24,682 bases of DNA from an uncultured Oscillospiraceae bacterium (GCA_934232845.1 CAKQGD010000025.1:1-24682), one strand, 5' to 3'. Numbered from the stretch's first letter, positions 14,382 to 22,122 are shown. Notes: generated by a model from the letters alone, not told the origin. Made by a program: numbers and translations.

Positions 14382-14673
14382 TTACATCACGGGCAAGGAG
14401 CTGGAGATGCTTGGTCTGGTCAAAGGCAGTACTATTCAGACCAAGAATGTTGGGAAGGACATCACACAGAGCTTCAAAACGCTGGTCGGAGGCGAATTAA
14501 AGGCGTATACTGAAATGATGAACGAAGCCCGCGCCCTTGCGACGAAGCGTATGACTGCCGAGGCGGAGACGCTGGGAGCCGATGCAGTCGTCAATATCCG
14601 CTATGCGTCGTCCGCGGTCATGTCCGGGGCCGCCGAGGTGATCGCCTATGGTACGGCGGTGAAATTCCGCTGA
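14362..14673 (+). CDS. YbjQ/UPF0145 family protein
   Basis: The 103-residue protein is a YbjQ-type (UPF0145, 'heavy-metal-binding domain') protein. The start MILVNTDYITGKELEMLGLVKGSTI is the family's typical beginning, and the core continues with LVGGELKAYTEMMNEARALATKRMTAEAETLGADAVVNIRY. These proteins form pentamers and their cell function is unknown; metal binding was assigned by similarity. An in-frame GTG at 14353 is only 1-2 bases from AGGAG (14347-14351), so I prefer the ATG at 14362. It overlaps the end of the small membrane-protein gene by 20 bases and is followed by a terminator. Confidence 0.85.
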   Translation: MILVNTDYITGKELEMLGLVKGSTIQTKNVGKDITQSFKTLVGGELKAYTEMMNEARALATKRMTAEAETLGADAVVNIRYASSAVMSGAAEVIAYGTAVKFR

Positions 14674-14698
14674 GAAGAGGGCTGCGCCCTTCCTCTTT

Positions 14699-14730
14699 AA
14701 AAGCCGAAAGCTTTTGCTTTCGGCTTTTTT
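14699..14730 (+). terminator. Intrinsic terminator after the YbjQ-family gene
   Basis: AAAAGCCGAAAGC pairs perfectly with GCTTTCGGCTTTT around a TTTT loop and ends in a T-run. A smaller AGGGC/GCCCT hairpin lies just before it. Confidence 0.9.
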
Positions 14731-14830
14731 GGTGCCGTGCGCGCAATACCGAGACTGCGGCGGGAGCGATAAAAGTTCAATCCGTGTACCGCCCATTCTT
14801 TAAAAAATAAAATGAAGAATGAAAAACAAA

Positions 14831-14857
14831 GAGAAATCGAGAGAAATCGAGAGAAAA
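14831..14857. repeat. Short tandem repeat GAGAAATCGA
   Basis: The 10-base unit occurs twice exactly (14831-14840, 14841-14850) and a third copy starts with GAGAAA. It lies about 35 bases upstream of the rplM -35. Such units change copy number easily, but no function is evident. Confidence 0.6.
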
Positions 14858-14891
14858 GCCGGGATAATGGGATGATAACTTAAAATAACGG

Positions 14892-14919
14892 TTGACAACA
14901 AAACTAAAATCGGTATAAT
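14892..14919 (+). promoter_or_regulatory. Promoter for rplM-rpsI
   Basis: A perfect TTGACA (14892-14897) and a perfect TATAAT (14914-14919) are separated by 16 bases. The start near 14926 gives a leader of about 48 bases. Confidence 0.85.
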
Positions 14920-14973
14920 AGAAAAAGTAATCCGACGAAAAGACGTCAATCTATAATGGAGGTAACTCAAGAT

Positions 14974-15402
14974 ATGTCCACCTTTCTTCCGAAGGCAGAC
15001 GAAGTCAAGCGCAGCTGGTACGTCCTCGACGCCGCCGGCAAGCCGCTCGGCCACACTGCCGCCACGGCCGCCGTTCTTCTGCGCGGCAAGCACAAGCCCG
15101 TTTTCACTCCCAATGTCGACTGCGGCGACCACGTGATTATCATCAACGCGGAAAAGGCCGTTTTGACGGGCAATAAGCTCGAAAAGAAATATTACCGTCA
15201 TCACACCGGCTGGATCGGCAATATGAAGGAAGTCAAGTACGCTACCCTCATGAAGAACAACCCCGAGAAGGCCATGATGCTCGCCATCAAGGGCATGGTT
15301 CCGGACAATACGCTTGGCCGCACCGCTCTGACCCGCGTTCGTATCTATCAGGGAGCCGAGCATAAGCACGAAGCCCAGCAGCCCACCCTGTGGAACGAAT
15401 AA
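14974..15402 (+). CDS. rplM: 50S ribosomal protein L13
   Basis: The 142-residue product is ribosomal protein L13, an early-assembling protein of the large subunit that binds 23S rRNA. Family blocks are clear: RSWYVLDAAGKPLGHTAATAAVLLRGKHKP, DCGDHVIIINAEKAVLTGNKLEKKYYRHHTG, and MLAIKGMVPDNTLGR. The length matches the usual 142-148. I chose the ATG at 14974 with GGAGG 10 bases upstream; an earlier ATG at 14956 overlaps that binding site and would add non-family residues. It starts the conserved rplM-rpsI operon. Confidence 0.98.
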   Translation: MSTFLPKADEVKRSWYVLDAAGKPLGHTAATAAVLLRGKHKPVFTPNVDCGDHVIIINAEKAVLTGNKLEKKYYRHHTGWIGNMKEVKYATLMKNNPEKAMMLAIKGMVPDNTLGRTALTRVRIYQGAEHKHEAQQPTLWNE

Positions 15403-15419
15403 GAAAGGAGCCATAAGAG

Positions 15420-15818
15420 ATGTACGATACCAAGGCTTATTACTACGGGACCGGCCGCAGAAAGCAGTCCGTGGCCCGTGTCAGAGTTTATCCCGGCAGC
15501 GGCGCCATCACGATCAACGGCCGCGACATCGACGACTATTTTGGTCTTGACACGCTGAAGGCGCTTGTCCGTCAGCCGATGGTGCTGACCGAGACGCTCG
15601 GCAAGTTCGATGTTGTCTGCACCGTGACCGGCGGCGGCGTTTCCGGACAGGCCGGCGCGATCCGCCATGGCCTTTCCCGCGCCCTGCTTCAGCATTCCGA
15701 TGAGATGCGCCCGATCCTCAAGAAGGCCGGCTTCCTCACTCGTGACCCGAGAATGAAGGAAAGAAAGAAGTACGGTCTCAAGGCAGCACGTCGTGCTCCG
15801 CAGTTCAGCAAGAGATAA
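15420..15818 (+). CDS. rpsI: 30S ribosomal protein S9
   Basis: The 132-residue product is ribosomal protein S9, whose C-terminal tail reaches the decoding-site tRNA in the small subunit. It has the typical start YYGTGRRKQSVARVRVYPGSG, the middle GGGVSGQAGAIRHGLSRALL, and the end LKAARRAPQFSKR with the universally conserved basic tail. It lies 17 bases after rplM with AGAAAGGAG upstream, and a terminator follows. Confidence 0.98.
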   Translation: MYDTKAYYYGTGRRKQSVARVRVYPGSGAITINGRDIDDYFGLDTLKALVRQPMVLTETLGKFDVVCTVTGGGVSGQAGAIRHGLSRALLQHSDEMRPILKKAGFLTRDPRMKERKKYGLKAARRAPQFSKR

Positions 15819-15836
15819 TTTCTTTTCAGCGATTTC

Positions 15837-15869
15837 AAAGCTCCTTGGCATAAGCCGGGGAGCTTTTTT
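15837..15869 (+). terminator. Intrinsic terminator after rpsI
   Basis: AAAGCTCC (15837-15844) pairs with GGAGCTTT (15859-15866) around a 14-base loop and continues into TTT. It lies 18 bases after the stop codon. Confidence 0.85.
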
Positions 15870-16000
15870 ATGCCAGAAAGAGTGAAGAATTATCGAAAAA
15901 CACGGTAATACGCTTCGCCGTTGTTGCATCTTTTTTTCATTAGAAATTAATAGAAAACGGAATGGTTCACGGAAAACCGACAGGCTTTTAATTTTTGTAA

Positions 16001-16037
16001 AGCAAAAGGGAGCCGTTTCCTTTTGGAAACAGCTCCC
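16001..16037 (-). terminator. Intrinsic terminator for the leftward glyQS-alr-marR genes
   Basis: GGGAGC and GTTTCC (16008-16020) pair with GGAAAC and GCTCCC (16025-16037), with one mismatch and a TTTT loop. On the minus strand it is followed by TTTTGCTTT. It lies about 35 bases after the marR stop. Confidence 0.9.
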
Positions 16038-16072
16038 GATTTAATATGGTATTCAGTTTGAGTCAAAAAACG

Positions 16073-16495
16073 TTATCTGCGAAGTTTGCGGAGTATGGCT
16101 ACAACGGTTTCCGCATCTTCCTTTGTTATTCTGGAAAAGTAGCTCTCGATGGCATCCATAACGGCAGGAAAAACAACGTCCATAAGTTCTCTGCCCTTAT
16201 CCGTAATCGCAATAAAATAAGAACGTTTATCTCGCGGGTTCGGCTTTCTTGAAATCAGTTCGTCTTTTTCCAATTTCTGAATAACAAGGGTTATATTGCC
16301 GCCGGTAGAAAGGACTTTTTCAGTGATCTGTTTTACGGTGAATTCGCCCCTGTTGTAAAGAAGTTCAAGAACGGCGAACTGAGTAAAGGAAAGTCCGTTA
16401 GAGACGAACACGTTTTCAGCATTTTTATTGGCATAGTAAAAGCTTCTCCACATAGAAATAAGCAGTTTACCAGCAATTTCTCTGGATAGCTCCAT
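16073..16495 (-). CDS. MarR family transcriptional regulator
   Basis: The 140-residue protein is a MarR-type dimeric winged-HTH regulator. The recognition region reads FTVKQITEKVLSTGGNITLVIQKLEK and is followed by the wing DELISRKPNPRDKRSYFIAIT with the family's typical DxR-hydrophobic signature, then TDKGRELM. The N-terminal and C-terminal helices form the dimer interface. The ATG at 16495 has GAGGTAAGAG about 5-9 bases upstream; an in-frame ORF reaching back into alr is not needed. It lies 29 bases after alr on the same strand and is probably the last gene of that transcript. The ligand and targets are unknown; it may control genes elsewhere. Confidence 0.9.
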   Translation of the reverse strand: MELSREIAGKLLISMWRSFYYANKNAENVFVSNGLSFTQFAVLELLYNRGEFTVKQITEKVLSTGGNITLVIQKLEKDELISRKPNPRDKRSYFIAITDKGRELMDVVFPAVMDAIESYFSRITKEDAETVVAILRKLRR

Positions 16496-16524
16496 TATTC
16501 TCTTACCTCTTAGATATCGGAAAT

Positions 16525-17658
16525 TTACGGCAGATATTCGCGCTCGACGCGGCTGCCGATACGGGACATGATCTCGTGCATACACGAGCCCGCCATGGCT
16601 GCGACGTCGTCTGCGGTCTGCGTCAGGGCGCCGTCGCGTCCGATCAGTACCACAACGTCGCCGACCTTTGCCTCGGGGATATCGGTGACATCAACCATCA
16701 TCTGGTCCATGCAGATGTTGCCGAGAATGCGGGCGCGTTTGCCGTGCAGCAGCACCGTGCCGCCGTTTGACAGGGAGCGGGGCCATCCGTCGGCGTAGCC
16801 CACGGAGACGGTCGCCGCACGCGTGGGACGGTCTGCAACGAACTTGCGGCTGTAGCTGACGGCTTCGCCGGGGGCGAGGGTGCGCACACAGGTGACGGCG
16901 GCGCGCCATTCGGCTGCAGGGAGTACGTCGATCGGTTCTGCTTCCACGGCGGTATTGTAGCCTGCCAGCAGGGCGCCGCAGCGCACCGCATCAAAGCGGG
17001 CGGCGGGGTATTTTCCGATAGCGCCGCTGTTGCTGATATGGCGGCAGCCGGGCTCGATTTTGTGCTCGGTGAGAAAATCGAGTGCCGTTGTGAAACGACA
17101 AAGCTGTTTTCTGCAATAATCCTCCGCGCCGGGTGTGCCGTCGTCCGACGAGGAAAAGTGAGAAAAAATACCGTCAAAGCGCAGATGCGGCAGAGCGTAG
17201 AGAGAGGCGATCTCCTCCAGCTGTTTTGGTGTGCCGCAGTCGAGACCGATGCGGTTCATGCCGGTGTTCAGCTTGAGATGTACGGGAAGAACCGCACCCG
17301 CGTGTGCCGCGGCGTCGTTGAGTGCACGGGCGTGTTCCGCCGATGCAGCGGCGGCGGTGAGACGGTGCTGCAGCAGATAGGGAACATCTTCTGCGCCGAC
17401 ATAGGAGAGAATCAGAATCTCGCCTTCGATTTCCGCTTCGCGGAGAGCGGCTCCCTCCTGTGCGGTGGCCATGGCGAAGCGGCGTGCCCCGTGCGCGGCG
17501 AGGGCCTTCGCGCAGGAAACGTCGCCTTGTCCGTAGGCGTTGGCCTTGAGAACCGCGTAAATATCGCAGCCTTCCGGCAAAACAGCCTTTACGGCGTCAT
17601 AGTTTTGGCACAGGCGGCCGAGATCGACCGTCAGCCATGTGCGGCGGAAAGAAGGCAT
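16525..17658 (-). CDS. alr: Alanine racemase
   Basis: The 377-residue enzyme interconverts L- and D-alanine with pyridoxal phosphate, supplying D-alanine for peptidoglycan. The PLP lysine is K38 in AVLKANAYGQG near the N-terminus, the second catalytic base is the Tyr of VSVGYADGWPR (about Y288), and the family blocks HLKLNTGMNRIG, HISNSGAI and VRCGALLAGYN are all present; NICMDQMMVDVT marks the C-terminal beta domain. In spore formers an alr enzyme may also act on germinant alanine. The ATG at 17658 has GGGAG about 7 bases upstream. It lies 20 bases after glyQS and 29 before marR, so the three are likely one leftward transcript. Confidence 0.97.
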   Translation of the reverse strand: MPSFRRTWLTVDLGRLCQNYDAVKAVLPEGCDIYAVLKANAYGQGDVSCAKALAAHGARRFAMATAQEGAALREAEIEGEILILSYVGAEDVPYLLQHRLTAAAASAEHARALNDAAAHAGAVLPVHLKLNTGMNRIGLDCGTPKQLEEIASLYALPHLRFDGIFSHFSSSDDGTPGAEDYCRKQLCRFTTALDFLTEHKIEPGCRHISNSGAIGKYPAARFDAVRCGALLAGYNTAVEAEPIDVLPAAEWRAAVTCVRTLAPGEAVSYSRKFVADRPTRAATVSVGYADGWPRSLSNGGTVLLHGKRARILGNICMDQMMVDVTDIPEAKVGDVVVLIGRDGALTQTADDVAAMAGSCMHEIMSRIGSRVEREYLP

Positions 17659-17678
17659 GTCAGATCGCTCCCTTTTTC

Positions 17679-19115
17679 TCAGAACATGATTTTTTCACGC
17701 AGATAAGCGGCGACCTGATCGATGGGCAGGCGCACCTGTTCCATCGTGTCGCGCTCGCGGATGGTTACGCAGTGGTCGGCGGGAGTGTTTTCATCGCCGA
17801 CGGTCTGGAAGTCGAACGTTACGCAGTAGGGCGTGCCGATTTCATCTTCGCGGCGGTAGCGCTTGCCGATGGATCCGGTTTCGTCATAATCGACCATGAA
17901 CTCCTTGGACAGCTGCTGCCAGAGCTCGAGAGCCGGGCCGGTGAGAACTTCCTTTTTCGAAAGAGGAAGAATCGCGCATTTGTAGGGCGCGAGGGCGGGA
18001 TGCAGATGCAGCACGGTGCGCACGTCATCCTTGCCCTTTTTATCCTGACCGACGACCTGCTCGTCATAGGCGTCACACAGAAAAGCCAGCGTTACGCGGT
18101 CTGCGCCCAGAGACGGCTCGACGACATAGGGGATATAGTGCTCGTTCGTCTCATGGTCGAAATAGGTCATATCCTTATTGGAAGTGTTCTGATGCTGCGT
18201 CAGGTCGTAATCGGTGCGGTCCGCGACGCCCCAAAGCTCGCCCCAGCCGAACGGGAAGAGATATTCAAAGTCAGTGGTCGCCTTGGAGTAGAAGCACAGC
18301 TCCTCCGGGTCGTGGTCGCGCAGGCGCAGGCAGGCATCCTCCATGCCGAGGTCGAGCAGCCACTGGTGGCAGAAGGAACGCCAGTAGTTGAACCATTCGA
18401 GGTCGGTGCCGGGCTTGCAGAAGAATTCCAGCTCCATCTGCTCGAATTCACGCGTGCGGAAAGTAAAGTTGCCGGGGGTAATCTCATTGCGGAAGCTCTT
18501 TCCGATCTGGCACACGCCGAAGGGAAGCTTGCGGCGTGTGGTGCGGGCGACGTTATTGAAGTTGACGAAGATACCCTGTGCGGTTTCGGGGCGCAGATAA
18601 ACGGTGTTCTTCGCGTCCTCGGTCACGCCCTGGAAGGTCTTGAACATCAGGTTGAATTGACGGATGTCGGTGAAGTTGTGCTTGCCGCAGGTGGGGCAGG
18701 GAATCTGATGCTCCTCGACAAAAGCGGCCATCTCTGCCTGAGAGAACGCATCGATCGGCTTGCCGAGGTCGATGCCGTGCTCTTCGCTGTAGGCCTCAAT
18801 GAGCTTGTCCGCGCGGAAGCGCTCTTTGCACTCGCGGCAGTCCATCAGCGGGTCGGAGAAACCGCCCAGATGGCCGGAGGCCACCCACGTCTGGGGATTC
18901 ATCAGAATGGCGGCGTCCAGACCGACGTTGTAGGGGTTTTCCTGCACGAATTTTTTCCACCATGCTTTTTTGATGTTGTTTTTCAGCTCAACGCCGAGAG
19001 GGCCGTAGTCCCACGTGTTCGCGAGACCGCCGTAAATTTCGGAACCGGCGAAGATAAAGCCGCGGTCCTTGCAGAGAGCGACGATTTTGTCCATTGTCTT
19101 TTCAGAGTGATTCAT
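17679..19115 (-). CDS. glyQS: Glycyl-tRNA synthetase, single-chain type
   Basis: The 478-residue protein charges tRNA-Gly with glycine using ATP. It is the homodimeric class II type, not the alpha2-beta2 type. Family regions seen in order are the N-terminal IVALCKDRGFIFAGSEIYGG and TWDYGPLGVELKNN, motif-1 area, the class II motif 2 FRNEITPGNFTFRTREFEQMELEFF with FRTREFEQ, YVVEPSLGADR (motif 3), and a C-terminal anticodon-binding domain with APYKCAILPL. Length is normal. The ATG at 19115 has a perfect AAGGAGG 11 bases upstream; an in-frame GTG at 19136 overlaps that binding site and is rejected. It leads a probable glyQS-alr-marR transcript and diverges from perR. Confidence 0.97.
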   Translation of the reverse strand: MNHSEKTMDKIVALCKDRGFIFAGSEIYGGLANTWDYGPLGVELKNNIKKAWWKKFVQENPYNVGLDAAILMNPQTWVASGHLGGFSDPLMDCRECKERFRADKLIEAYSEEHGIDLGKPIDAFSQAEMAAFVEEHQIPCPTCGKHNFTDIRQFNLMFKTFQGVTEDAKNTVYLRPETAQGIFVNFNNVARTTRRKLPFGVCQIGKSFRNEITPGNFTFRTREFEQMELEFFCKPGTDLEWFNYWRSFCHQWLLDLGMEDACLRLRDHDPEELCFYSKATTDFEYLFPFGWGELWGVADRTDYDLTQHQNTSNKDMTYFDHETNEHYIPYVVEPSLGADRVTLAFLCDAYDEQVVGQDKKGKDDVRTVLHLHPALAPYKCAILPLSKKEVLTGPALELWQQLSKEFMVDYDETGSIGKRYRREDEIGTPYCVTFDFQTVGDENTPADHCVTIRERDTMEQVRLPIDQVAAYLREKIMF

Positions 19116-19210
19116 AGGGAAGAGAGCCTCCTTCACGATATCGATACCGCTTCAGTTTACCGCTTTTTTTGAAAGCCGTCAAGGAAATCCCGATTTTTCA
19201 ATTTTTTCGC

Positions 19211-19239
19211 TTGACTTTTCCTTTTCCATCTGATATATT
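19211..19239 (+). promoter_or_regulatory. Promoter for perR-rbr
   Basis: TTGACT (19211-19216) and TATATT (19234-19239) are separated by exactly 17 bases. The predicted start near 19246 lies at the edge of the following palindrome. Confidence 0.8.
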
Positions 19240-19247
19240 AAAATAAA

Positions 19248-19266
19248 TTTAGGAATGATTCCTAAA
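19248..19266. promoter_or_regulatory. Perfect 9-1-9 inverted repeat, probable PerR/Fur box
   Basis: TTTAGGAAT-G-ATTCCTAAA is a perfect 19-base palindrome just downstream of the -10 of perR, at the expected start of transcription. This is the position and geometry of an autoregulatory Fur-family box, so PerR probably represses its own operon, including rubrerythrin. Confidence 0.75.
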
Positions 19267-19280
19267 AAGAGAGGGACGTT

Positions 19281-19700
19281 ATGACTCGACAGCGACAGCT
19301 TATTCTGGAGATCATCGACGCAGCCCGCAATCATCCAACCGCGCAGGAGATTTTTCAAAAAGCGCGCGGACGCATGCCCGCGATCGCGCTGGGCACGGTA
19401 TACCGAAATTTGGGAATTCTGGCCGACGGGGGCGAGATTCGCCGCATTGTTCTGCCGGGCCAGCCGGAGCGCTACGACCGTGCCGGAGAGCCGCATGACC
19501 ACATGGTCTGTGCCGTCTGCGGAGAGCTTTTTGATCTGAATCTAAAGGATTTCAGACCGCAGCTCGAACGGGAAATGGGTGTGAGTGTGCTTTCGTACGA
19601 ACTGCAGGTACAGTGTATCTGCCCGAACTGTGCAAAAAAGGACAGTGCAGTCAAAAAGCGAACACAACCGCTTTTCACTGATATAAAAACAAAACAATAA
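19281..19700 (+). CDS. perR: Fur family peroxide-responsive repressor, PerR-like
   Basis: This 139-residue protein is a Fur-family metalloregulator. The N-terminal winged HTH (HPTAQEIFQKARGRMPAIALGTVYRNLGILADGG) is followed by the metal-sensing region PERYDRAGEPHDHMVCAVCGELFDL and a structural zinc site made by C-x2-C (CAVC) and C-x2-C (CPNC). The sensing residues fit PerR: a His early (H18), Asp of RYD, two His of PHDH, and an Asp rather than Glu in LFDL. That Asp is the PerR-versus-Fur marker as I recall. Iron-bound PerR would leave DNA after peroxide oxidises the His ligands. The N-terminus is shorter than in Bacillus PerR. It is followed 28 bases later by rubrerythrin, and preceded by its own promoter and palindrome. 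Confidence 0.88.
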   Translation: MTRQRQLILEIIDAARNHPTAQEIFQKARGRMPAIALGTVYRNLGILADGGEIRRIVLPGQPERYDRAGEPHDHMVCAVCGELFDLNLKDFRPQLEREMGVSVLSYELQVQCICPNCAKKDSAVKKRTQPLFTDIKTKQ

Positions 19701-19728
19701 TTTTTCAACAAAAAGGAGCATACAAACG

Positions 19729-20262
19729 ATGGAACTGAAAGGCAGCAAAACCGAGCAGAATTTAATGACCGCTTTTGCGGGAGAATCTCAGGCCAGAAAC
19801 AAGTATACATATTTTGCTTCCGTCGCAAAGAAAGAGGGCTACGAGCAGATCGCGGCTATCTTTACCAAGACCGCGGACAACGAGAAGGAGCACGCCAAGA
19901 TGTGGTTTAAGGCACTTGGTGAGCTGGGCGATACCGCACAGAACCTCGCTGCCGCCGCGGCGGGCGAGAACTACGAGTGGACCGATATGTACGCCACCTT
20001 TGCCAAGGAGGCGGAGGAAGAGGGCTTTACCACGCTGGCCGCGCAGTTTAAGGCGGTTGCCGCGATTGAAAAAGCCCATGAGGAGCGCTATCGTGCCCTG
20101 CTGAAGAACGTCGAGATGCAGAAGGTCTTTGAGAAGAGCGGAGAAACCATGTGGGAATGCCGCAACTGCGGACACCTTGTTATGGGGAAAAAGGCCCCCG
20201 AGGTCTGCCCTGTCTGCTCGCATCCCAAGAGCTATTTTGAAGTCCGCAAAGAGAATTACTGA
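19729..20262 (+). CDS. rbr: Rubrerythrin
   Basis: The 177-residue protein is a rubrerythrin, which reduces hydrogen peroxide to water in anaerobes using a non-sulfur diiron site and a rubredoxin-type iron. The N-terminal ferritin-like four-helix domain has the iron ligands in GESQARNKY, DNEKEHAKMW, AEEEGF and IEKAHEERY. The C-terminal rubredoxin domain has C-x2-C in WECRNCGHL and C-x2-C in EVCPVCSHP. Length is typical. The ATG at 19729 has AAAAGGAG 11 bases upstream. It is the second gene of the perR operon and so should be induced by peroxide. A strong terminator follows. Confidence 0.97.
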   Translation: MELKGSKTEQNLMTAFAGESQARNKYTYFASVAKKEGYEQIAAIFTKTADNEKEHAKMWFKALGELGDTAQNLAAAAAGENYEWTDMYATFAKEAEEEGFTTLAAQFKAVAAIEKAHEERYRALLKNVEMQKVFEKSGETMWECRNCGHLVMGKKAPEVCPVCSHPKSYFEVRKENY

Positions 20263-20290
20263 GAAAGCGTTTCGTATTTTCCGACAAATG

Positions 20291-20333
20291 AAAACGCGCC
20301 CGTCCCTCCGGTTTTGAGGGGCGGGCGCGTTTT
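20291..20333 (+). terminator. Strong intrinsic terminator after rbr
   Basis: AAAACGCGCCCG and CCCTC pair with GAGGG and CGGGCGCGTTTT around a 7-base loop. The stem has about 17 pairs. The remainder of 20334-20500 holds no gene that I can see. Confidence 0.9.
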
Positions 20334-20500
20334 GCTGTGAGAACAGGAAAGAAGCCTTGCTCTGCGGCTGCTGAGCGCGGCAAAATCACAACAGGTAAAA
20401 ACAGAGAATAAAAATTGCTTGCCGCATCAAAAGGCGGTTGACATGCCTGCTTTTTCAGGGCTTTGAAATACCGCGGGTCCGATCATAAAAAGATTTTTCG

Positions 20501-22024
20501 TCATTCAGCAGGGGTCTGCCATGCCTCCTTGCGGATATCAACGACGCTGTCTTTGTAGCATTTCATACCGATGAGGTACCAGCCGTCGTGCAGCACGGCG
20601 GGGTCGATGACGCAGTCGGTGATTTCACAGAGAAAAGATGTTTCGCCGATAAAGTTTCCCATGCGGTTGGCGCCGTCCACAGCATATTCGACGCGCACAC
20701 CGCTGCGGCAGCCGGTAAGGCTTTGCCCGGTCAGAGTGCCCGCGAAGCCGCCGATCACGATGGGAAGCACGCCCCCCTTGCTTTCGATGGTCAGTCTGCC
20801 TGCCGCGTCGCAGTCGGATACGCCGCCGTAGATCATTCCGGCGAAGCCGCCGCTGTTGCAGCAGACGGTCATATCCACATCGGCCGAGCAGTCGGTGATT
20901 TTGGGCAGGGGGGTATCGTATCCGCCGGCAAAGCCGACAAAACCGCCCGCATAGCAGTAGCCGTCCACCGTGCCGATAAAGTGACAGTTGGTGACATCGG
21001 CCCCGGTGGGGACGCGCCCGACAAAGCCGCCGATGCAGCCGTTCATCGTTTCGGCGTAGCCGCCGTCCGCGACGGAGCCCTCGACCGTCAGGTCGAAGAC
21101 GCGCGCGTCGGGGCCGAGACGGCCGAAAAATCCGACCTCACTTTCAAATTCTTCCCAATGGACGTTGACGCCGGAGATGGTGTGTCCCGCGCCGTCAAAT
21201 GTGCCGTTAAAGCCGCCGGGCACCTTGACGAGGGTGTAAAAGTCCAGCCAGTCCTCATCGGGAGAGAGAAAATGACCCATCGGCGTCCAAGGTTCTGCGG
21301 GATCAAGCGCGATGTCGTTTGCCAGCACAAAGCTGCCGTTGACGGCGTCCTCTTCGTGCCGGTTGACGCGCTCGCAGAGGGCGCGCAGCTCCTCTTCGGT
21401 GGAGATGGTGACGGGCTCGTATTCCAGATCGCGGGAAACCGTTCGCACGGAATCATACCTCCACAGAGAGCCGTCGAGCGTCAGCGCCGCGGCCGGGGAG
21501 GAGAGAACGTCCTCCCCCGCGTCCACGCGGGAGAAGCAGTATTCCGCGTCGAGCAGCTCCCAGCCGTCCTGCCTGCGGATAACGACGGCGCGGGCCGTAT
21601 CGTCGTGAAGCTCCAGCTCCGCGATCTCAAGGCCGATGCTGCGCTCGTAGGCGCCGACGTCGCTGAAATAATGACCGTCGCCAAGGGAAGCACCGAGCCA
21701 TTCGCAGTACATCAGGGCGATCAGCTCCTGACGGCCGCCCTCCTGTCCGTAGGGGATGCCTTCTTCCTCGGCGAACACGCCCGCAAAGCCCCAGCCGGGT
21801 TCTTCGGCTGTGCCGCGCTCAAAGGGGACGCCGCCGTTGCCTTTTTCATAAAGAAAGATTTGGCGCTCGAGCAGCGCCGCCAGCTCCTCCCGAGAGGCGG
21901 CAGAATCGTTCTGTGTGCCGGAGGACGGACCGCCGGCGGATGCGGGCGCGCCGCCGCACCCGTAGAGCATGGCGAAAGCCAGCAGAACCGCGATGCATTG
22001 AGTGAAAAAATGACGTTGTTTCAA
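20501..22024 (-). CDS. Lipoprotein with GLUG-like beta-helix repeats
   Basis: This 507-residue protein begins with a lipoprotein signal: hydrophobic FFTQCIAVLLAFAML then LYGC, with Cys23 as the lipidated residue, followed by a Gly/Ser/Ala linker. Residues about 40-200 form an unrecognised globular domain (ERQIFLYEKGNGG onward). From about 230 to the end there is a beta-helix-like region whose repeats contain GGFVG or GGFAG with cysteine-rich turns (CIGGFVG, AGGFVGF, SGGFAGM, IGGFAGT, GNFIGET, each followed by an NC, DC or GC). This is the GLUG-type repeat seen in surface adhesin-like proteins. Start: TTG at 22024 with GGAGGG about 6 bases upstream is used, as no ATG is near. It is likely on the outer face of the membrane; its partner and job are unknown. 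Confidence 0.85.
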   Translation of the reverse strand: MKQRHFFTQCIAVLLAFAMLYGCGGAPASAGGPSSGTQNDSAASREELAALLERQIFLYEKGNGGVPFERGTAEEPGWGFAGVFAEEEGIPYGQEGGRQELIALMYCEWLGASLGDGHYFSDVGAYERSIGLEIAELELHDDTARAVVIRRQDGWELLDAEYCFSRVDAGEDVLSSPAAALTLDGSLWRYDSVRTVSRDLEYEPVTISTEEELRALCERVNRHEEDAVNGSFVLANDIALDPAEPWTPMGHFLSPDEDWLDFYTLVKVPGGFNGTFDGAGHTISGVNVHWEEFESEVGFFGRLGPDARVFDLTVEGSVADGGYAETMNGCIGGFVGRVPTGADVTNCHFIGTVDGYCYAGGFVGFAGGYDTPLPKITDCSADVDMTVCCNSGGFAGMIYGGVSDCDAAGRLTIESKGGVLPIVIGGFAGTLTGQSLTGCRSGVRVEYAVDGANRMGNFIGETSFLCEITDCVIDPAVLHDGWYLIGMKCYKDSVVDIRKEAWQTPAE

Positions 22025-22076
22025 TGGTCACCCTCCTCTTTTCTTTCTAAGTGGCGGATTATCTGCATTTTCCTGC

Positions 22077-22106
22077 AAAAAAAGGCGCCCGACCCGTTCG
22101 GGCGCC
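22077..22106 (-). terminator. Intrinsic terminator for the foldase-like lipoprotein gene
   Basis: GGCGCCCGA (22084-22092) pairs fully with TCGGGCGCC (22098-22106) around a 5-base loop. On the minus strand it ends in seven U (A-run 22077-22083). It sits 17 bases after the stop codon at 22123 and before the next leftward gene, so the two lipoprotein genes are separate transcripts. Confidence 0.9.
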
Positions 22107-22122
22107 AAGAAAGAAAGTAATT

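Noticed and set aside
17637..19172. A plus-strand open frame of 511 codons through glyQS
   Set aside because: The minus strand encodes an unmistakable glycyl-tRNA synthetase; the plus frame has no binding site or motif.
20588..22120. A plus-strand open frame of 510 codons through the GLUG-type lipoprotein
   Set aside because: The minus frame has a signal peptide, lipobox, binding site and repeats; the plus frame is Ala/Gly/Asp-rich shadow sequence.
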